Assembly: GCA_948470475.1 (NCBI GenBank)
Contig: OX419337.1
Location: forward strand, 39,624,616-39,688,615
Direction of reading: 5' to 3'
Length of the DNA stretch: 64,000 nt
Origin: Galaxea fascicularis
Taxonomy: Eukaryota > Cnidaria > Anthozoa > Scleractinia > Euphylliidae
Every line of letters begins with the position of its first letter. Within the stretch, counting starts at the first letter, position 1. The notes under the pieces are model-generated. The model did no database searches. It was not told the DNA's origin and worked only from the letters and a program-made list of their open reading frames with translations. The translations under genes and the position numbers were made by a program. Below are positions 58,001 through 64,000 of this stretch, piece after piece.

Positions 58001-60687
58001 ATCGGGATAAATGTTGATTTTCTTAATCGATTCGTCATCCCTCACCTTGTATCTGTTTTTACTATCATCCTTTTTCTGGAAAAAGATAATCGGCTTTAAT
58101 ACTTTTGCCATAATTTTAATAAATAATTACATGAAAACCGAATCCTTCTGGGTGCATTGCATCTTAAAATCAAGATTCTAATAACATTGTTCTTTTTTAT
58201 TGGGTATGGAACTTCAGGGACAAACATCAGGAAACATCTAATACACTATTATTTCCAGTCAGAAACCTTGGTGGGATGAGGCTGATCAGTCCTTGTTTAA
58301 AATGTACTTAAATAAAATATAATCAAAAGAAACTAACTTGGAAAAGTAAAGCCAGGCAAACAAAAATTAACAGCATCACATTCTCAAGATTTTTCCAAAG
58401 TTCCTGGTTTATGAGAACAAAAAAAGTACGAATGCTTAAGAAAAGTGTAAAGACAAAAAAAATGTTTCCAAAAATTTCATTACGACTGGAGTTCCTTCTA
58501 TAAGAGTACACCTATCCATAAGAAAAATGCCGCACTGGTTTTAAAGGCAAGTGCACTTACCAATCCAAAGCTTTTTTACAGAAGAGTCACTCGAAGAATC
58601 TTTAACAAATAATCAAATTAAATTTGACATAGCTATGAATCTTGTTAAATTCTAAGTTGTAGAGTGGCGGCCGAGGATACGAGTTCGGAGCTACTGCGAA
58701 CAACATCTTGCTAGTAATAAGAACTGGATTTCAGACCCATACTGGCCTCTTACTTGGTAGGGCAGACTGGGCACTCGGCTTTTACTTTGATCGTTTCCGG
58801 CCGCCGGCGGTTGAAAGATCTGTCCCTCCAAGCAGGCTATCTTACAACTCGTTCACGCAGCAAATGCTCTGTTACAAGCGCCATCAGTGTTAAAATGGCC
58901 TTGTTATGATACTTACTGGTGGTGTTTTTAAGTGGTAATTGCAAGTATAACCGATAAGCGGAATGTATTTTGGATATACGTGCTCTGAAGTGTCAGCCAA
59001 GAAAATGTTTAGAGTTTGAATGAGTGCACATTGTAAGTAATCTACAATAACTGATGTATATAAATTCACTTTTCTTCACATCAAACAAAGATCGATTGGC
59101 CAAGAAAGGAAAACAAACGACAGAGACACCAAAAACAATTCTATAATATAATCATCCTTAGGCGATCCGCAGTGATGGGCCAGCATTGAAAGTGCTGACC
59201 ACCGGTAAAAACACCTGAGGAAGTGAACTTTTTTGTATTCTAAATTTTTCAGTGTAGAGGTACCATTTTATGGGAATGATATATACTAACAGTTAAGACA
59301 AAACTTTAAATTTAAGCTATTTTTATCTCAACTCACCGTTGGTTTCTGATTTTAGTGGAGAAACTACTAGTTAAATTTTTATATCAATGCCTTTTTAAAG
59401 TGACAGGGATATATAGAATGATTGACAGTTCCTTTACTTTTGCTTTCAGGTTCACTAATGAGAGAGCTTACAGCTGTTTATTTTGCGGGCTGTTTGATTT
59501 TTTTTTTAATCCTACTTAAAATAAGCAATTAACTGCAGAAATGAAGAGGCGAATTCAAAAACTTCTTTAATCGTCCTCTTTCTGACTTACTTTAACTTCA
59601 CCTCGGTTGCTAAGACTGAACATTCATTTACTTTAATAGGCAAATCCATACTTTCGAAAGAATTTACTCACACCGGCTGCGTCTCGAAATAATTTAAGCT
59701 GAATTCAGTTTTAAAACTTATCCTCCACGTCCGAATATTTGCAGCTGTTTTTTGTAATGATTTCAAGAATTTTGAAAACAAAACAAGAGTACCGACTCAT
59801 AAAAAGCCATCCTGCAATTTCTGTCACTTCTATTTATGAATATGCTTTTTGTCTGCTGAATCGGATTGTTTTTGTTACTGCCATTATGTACTTCTACGAT
59901 GTATTACAGTTAAAGCCCGGTGATAAGAGAAAAATAAACAATACACATATTATCAATCCAAGTTATCATAACCAGGAAAAACGCTTCGTGAAAAAAAACA
60001 TTTAGCTCACCTCAATCCTCAAAGTTCTCAAGTAATGCAGATATTTAAACATAGACTAATTCGGCGATATAACGTCAAAGCGATAAACTCACTTGTCAGA
60101 TGGAATTAATTATTGAACACGAAATTAAGAACTTAAGAACCGGCCAAAATGTATTTTCAACTGTGACCTGCCAAAAACAATTCTTCATTTATACCGTCGC
60201 TACGCAATCAAACGAAACATTTGACAAGACCTACAATACCTCTTTTAATCGTATTATCCTTTTGTGACTTTATGTGATAGCTTTACAACATTCATTAAGG
60301 ACTCCACCTTAAGTACTTTCTGCGTGCGGATGGAAGCAAATAGACAGAAAAAAAAAATAAAAGCAGATGTAATACAGAATTTTCAAAACTCGTTTAACAA
60401 GATAATAATCTAAGGCTCCCCTTCTGTTGGGGTCTAAAGAAGATTGTTGAAGACTGACAGTTTCTTATTGTAAATTCAAAATAAGAAATCACCATACAAA
60501 ATAAAAAACAACAAGACAAAATTTCCATTCTGACTTTTTAAGACTGGGTACGACTCTCGCACTCAGTGTCCCTCGGTCGATGGAGCGTTCTTTTCCTTTG
60601 AGGAAACTCAGTTTGTAGTTTTGTGTTTTGGGCCACTTTTAGGACGACCTTTATCCATTTAATAAGTGGATTTTAGAACAAACAATT

Positions 60688-62314
60688 ATGGCAACTGATA
60701 CTGAAACCAGAAACAGGTAATTTCAAGACATTTTAAGTATTTTTGTGTTTGTTGTCAAGGTGTAATTGTTTTGTTTACTGTTGGGAAAATACACCAGTTT
60801 AGCGTTTTAATAGCTACTCGATGGGTTAGGTTTGCTAAAGAAACTAGATAGGATATAATTTGGAGCCAAAGCTCATGATTAAGTCCCACGAAGTGTACTC
60901 TATCCCCAACGTAAGTCAGGCCTGGGAAATCTCTGAAGTTTTTAATTACGCAAATAACCACGAAATCAGTATATAAAGAATCAGCTTATTTGTAATCGCG
61001 AAGGAACCCTACTCATAAGCTGTTTTTACCGTCAGCCATGATCGATCTTCTGATAAAAAAAGGCTACTATTAATTGCCATTGTTATACGCAATGTTGTTT
61101 TAGGCCAGGTTGAACAGGCATTACACACAGTGGTGACGTTGTTTGATAATTAATAATAATAATGATAATAATAACTTTATTTAGCCACGAACGATGTGTC
61201 TTACATTTGCAGCAAAATATTGTTACAAAAAAGTAGGGTTTAGCTTACCAGCCAGCCATTTACTGATTAGTCTACTCATGGTCAAATTACTGTTTGTGAA
61301 CTGATTTTGCTTTATTAGCATACCTGTGTGGTCACGGCACCATCCTCAAATCCCTCAACGATATGTGCCTCCATGGACAAAAGACATGAAGAACAGAAAC
61401 CTCATGCTTGAGGTAATCAGGTTGTCTGTCATACATGGATGTTTTTGCTGGGTTTTTAAAACAAATACACTATCAACATCGTATTTTTTTCTTCAGAACT
61501 GCAAACTGTCAAATTATCCTTGTGGCCCTCATGATACAAGTATTTATTTGGTCCACAGAGGTGAGTTTGAAGCAGACCCTTTAATCTTTTCTGATGCTAT
61601 CTTTGGTTGGCAGGGGCGGAGGGAGAAAATGTGACTAAAGTTATAGTTTAGGTTTGGAAAATACTTACTCTGATACATTTTGTATGTTGGCCTGAGTTAG
61701 CCCAGTTAGTAAGAACTCTAGTCTGCTTAACGGAAGGTTCTGGGTTGCAATCCCAGACCAGACTATAAACCAACTGAGCTAACTGGGCAAGTCAGATAAA
61801 GAATAAAACAGAGTTTTAAAATAATTTATTGGTAAAATCATGTTGGCTGCTTGCTCAATATCTGTGTCAGTTCAGATGATCACATCTCTGGGCACAGACG
61901 TTAAGCCATTGGTGTGCTTTATATCCACACTTTAAGTCTGAGGGGGAAGTAGAAGAACCCAGAAACTGATCACAAAGAGTAGGCAGTATAGTGTTTTACT
62001 ACCCTACCTCTGTGGGATGGGCTGACCACATGTCCCTACAAAGGCCTTAGATGCCTATTGAAACCAACCGTCAAAGAGGCCATTTGGTCAACACTGTTGA
62101 TCATAACTGCCATGTTCTCCATAGTTTCTAATTTTATCAACTAAAGTATCTTAGTTCACACGCCTCTTTATCTGCAGAGCGACTCAACAATGTTGAACCA
62201 CAGAAGCTGGTAGACAGCAAGTCAATCAGAGTGCCGCGTGAGAGGTTACTAAGACCCTGGTTTCATTCTCCTCTTTCTCGGTTCCAGAGCAGTTTGATGT
62301 TCAGGAAATCATAG
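60688..62314 (+). CDS. TEX43: TEX43/SPMIP10-like sperm microtubule inner protein
   Basis: Four small exons in phase: 60688-60716, 61319-61412, 61497-61560, 62178-62314 (stop TAG); 107 aa. The pattern IPQRYVPPWTKDM, GPHDTSIYLVHRERLN and FHSPLSRFQSSL matches what I recall of human TEX43 (also called SPMIP10, about 134 aa; motifs PRRYVMPWKENM, and HSPLSRYQST near its end). In mammals it is a testis protein placed inside sperm doublet microtubules. Splice phases are 2, 0 and 1, consistent with GT-AG sites at each junction. No membrane segment or signal peptide is seen, as expected for an axonemal protein. The ATG in exon 1 gives ten codons before the first intron; that exon is supported by phase and splice site only. 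Confidence 0.8.
61690..61790. repeat. tRNA-like hairpin
   Basis: GTTAGCCCAGTTAGTAAGA and GGTTGCAATCCC resemble A and B boxes, and the end (AACTGAGCTAACTGGGC) is the inverse of the start, so the whole folds back. It lies in TEX43 intron 3. It is not a valid tRNA gene and is probably SINE-derived. Confidence 0.45.
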
Positions 62315-62397
62315 GATGTATGCCAACTACAGTCTTACATGACAGTTTGCTTTAAGAAGAGTTTAACATAGGTCATTTTTCACCAGTATGCACTTAA

Positions 62398-62746
62398 AGG
62401 GGCAGTATCACAGAGGTTTTCGTGGTTTTTGCTCAAAATTCACTAAATTCTAGCTTCAAACACTTTGTTAATATTCGAATCTGAAAAGATGAACCAAAAT
62501 ATGTTTAAATCCATCTTTAGAGAATTGCAACACGAAAATTCAATTCAAACTTGAAAACGCCTTTTCAAGTTTGAAATGACCCCTCTCTCCATTGTCTACC
62601 TCTAAATTCGTATGAGTATAATATTACTTCTTTGCATTGCAGTAAACCTTTAAAGGAATTTTAACCATTATTTTACCTTTGGCATCATCTGAAATGCAAA
62701 TTTTTGATTTTCAGTGTGTTACTAAAAATTGTGTGATACTGCCCCT
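62398..62746. mobile_element. 349-bp piggyBac-like MITE
   Basis: Ends AGGGGCAGTATCACA and TGTGATACTGCCCCT are flanked by TTAA at 62394-62397 and 62747-62750. A TTAA target is typical of piggyBac elements. It begins 80 bases after the TEX43 stop, so it may lie within the 3' UTR. Confidence 0.7.
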
Positions 62747-62781
62747 TTAAGCTACTTCCACTATGACACCTATTGGGTTCA

Positions 62782-62930
62782 TGGAGAGGGTGGACCCCAT
62801 CAATGTTTGGTTGTGCAAATTTGACAAAGAAAACCCTTTCCTTCAGAAAAGCTGTAGTATAGGGGATGGAGAGGGTGGACCTTGTAAATGTTTGGTTGAA
62901 CCAATTTGACAAAGAAAGCCCTTTTCCTCA
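62782..62930. repeat. Two-copy tandem repeat, period about 86 bp
   Basis: GGAGAGGGTGGACC, AATGTTTGGTTG and TTTGACAAAGAAA recur in order in both copies. Confidence 0.75.
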
Positions 62931-64000
62931 GGAAAACGGTAATCATGAAGGATTGATGGTGTTTGTATTCACTAACCATCTTCCCCATCCCAGTTACTGA
63001 TTCCTCCTCTGTAATCTAAAAGTTTGTTTCATTGGCTAACAGAGTATGTCATTTTATACACAAATCTAGTTATGAAATGCCCTGATCTTCTTTGTAACCT
63101 TTGTAAAAATATGCAGGGATGAACCCACTCAACTGCAATCATAACCACCCATTTCAATTCTTAATACATTGTCACTGCTTTACCAAGCAACTGGCCATGC
63201 AATATACATGTCGTATTTTTAAAGTTGGAAATATTTAGCCAACATTTCCAATGTTTTGCTCATTTTTAGAATAAAAATTGTCAATAATTTATTACTAAAT
63301 AATATTGCTACTAATTACACAGTGTTACTGATTTTGTAAGTTTCTTTATTAAAGTGTTTGAAATTGGAATTGTTCTACTTTATTTGTCAACCAGCTACAC
63401 TTAGGCTAACTTCTTCTGATCTAGCCGCCGAAGTGCAAGGTTATTGCCTTAAGTTAAATTATGTAAGATAGAAGAGCTAATGCTTACATTGTAAAATACA
63501 CTGGGTAGTTCCTCATTTTCCCCAGAATAGTTTATAATGAAAAAAAAATGCAAGTAATCACCAAATTTTGCTTGTGTGTGTCACCTCTCTTTTTAGAAGG
63601 CATTGTCAGCACAATAGGCCTTTTGCAACAGTGAGCTGGTCATGTGATCAACTTTCATAAACACAAACCCCACCCACTTAATTTCATGGGGAATAGAAAG
63701 ACAAATAGAAATTGGTTGGTGAGGAAATTTTCAGGAATATGTCTCAGAAGGGGTGGACATCTATGGCCATTTGAAATTAAAGGGATTTGTATGGGAATCA
63801 ACACTTGCCATCCAGCCACACTCCATAAAATTTCTCCCTTGCAGATTATAGCATTGATATTTTCCCTTAACATTAATTTTTGAACGCTCTCCCCATTTCC
63901 AAGGCTCCTACCATTCCGGTTACTTTAATATTATCTCAGTTATTTCTTTTTGAAGAAATTAAAAATTTATTTGGATGGCATTTTCTTACCTATTCAAACC

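Larger units (their letters stand above)
52601..60687. other. Eight-kilobase region without recognised gene
   Basis: No supported exon. It contains a poly-A run at about 53433, a (GA)n run at 54399-54428, repeats at 54589-54690 and 54919-55092, and a GTTTTTT run near 57325-57350. Several short frames were examined and not accepted. Promoter elements for TEX43 may lie near its end. Confidence 0.5.
62315..64000. other. Intergenic region after TEX43
   Basis: Contains a TTAA-flanked MITE (62398-62746) and a short tandem duplication (62782-62930). No further gene is recognised up to the window end. Confidence 0.55.

Noticed and set aside
57987..58080. Minus-strand exon-like frame (KKDDSKNRYKVRDDESIKK)
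   Set aside because: It has an acceptor and a GTAAGT donor, but no partner exon in phase and no recognised family.
58323..58511. Minus-strand 62-aa frame with two hydrophobic stretches
   Set aside because: Very AT-rich; attempted joins to the neighbouring donor at about 58556 give an immediate stop.

Overview
This window is animal nuclear DNA. Coding exons are short and separated by GT-AG introns, the DNA is AT-rich, and tRNA-derived SINEs, decayed LINE-type ORFs and many short inverted-repeat elements are scattered throughout. Gene content (an iGluR-like protein with a K+-channel filter, an opsin lacking the vertebrate-type counterion, SIPA1L, CNPPD1, TEX43) and the repeat style suggest an anthozoan cnidarian, probably a stony coral. 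That assignment is inference from remembered families; no search was run. All exon models below were assembled by hand from splice sites, and the codon phases agree at every junction used.

Layout: 1-3.5 kb is intergenic and repeat-rich. 3.56-8.98 kb (+) encodes a glutamate-receptor-like channel with a TTVGYGD potassium filter (8 exons; the 5' exon was not found). 9.0-13.05 kb has no recognised gene. 13.06-36.99 kb (-) is a complete SIPA1L (SPAR) type Rap GTPase-activating protein in 23 coding exons totalling 1795 aa. An alternative first exon at 16.16-16.24 kb could make a 143-aa C-terminal isoform. 38.33-47.37 kb (+) is CNPPD1, a cyclin-box protein, in 9 exons totalling 437 aa; it is divergent from SIPA1L across a 1.3-kb gap. 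48.27-49.31 kb (-) is an intronless-ORF opsin. 50.3-52.6 kb holds retroelement remains, one of them split by an inverted-repeat element. 52.6-60.6 kb has no recognised gene. 60.69-62.31 kb (+) is a small four-exon TEX43/SPMIP10 homolog of 107 aa. The remainder to 64 kb is intergenic.

The genes do not form an operon-like unit. Shared themes are membrane signalling (ionotropic receptor, opsin), Rap/cytoskeletal signalling (SIPA1L) and, for TEX43, sperm axoneme structure. The most unusual item is the receptor/K+-channel hybrid. Introns record many transposition events, including several nested insertions with readable target-site duplications (9, 8, 5 and 4 bp, and TTAA).
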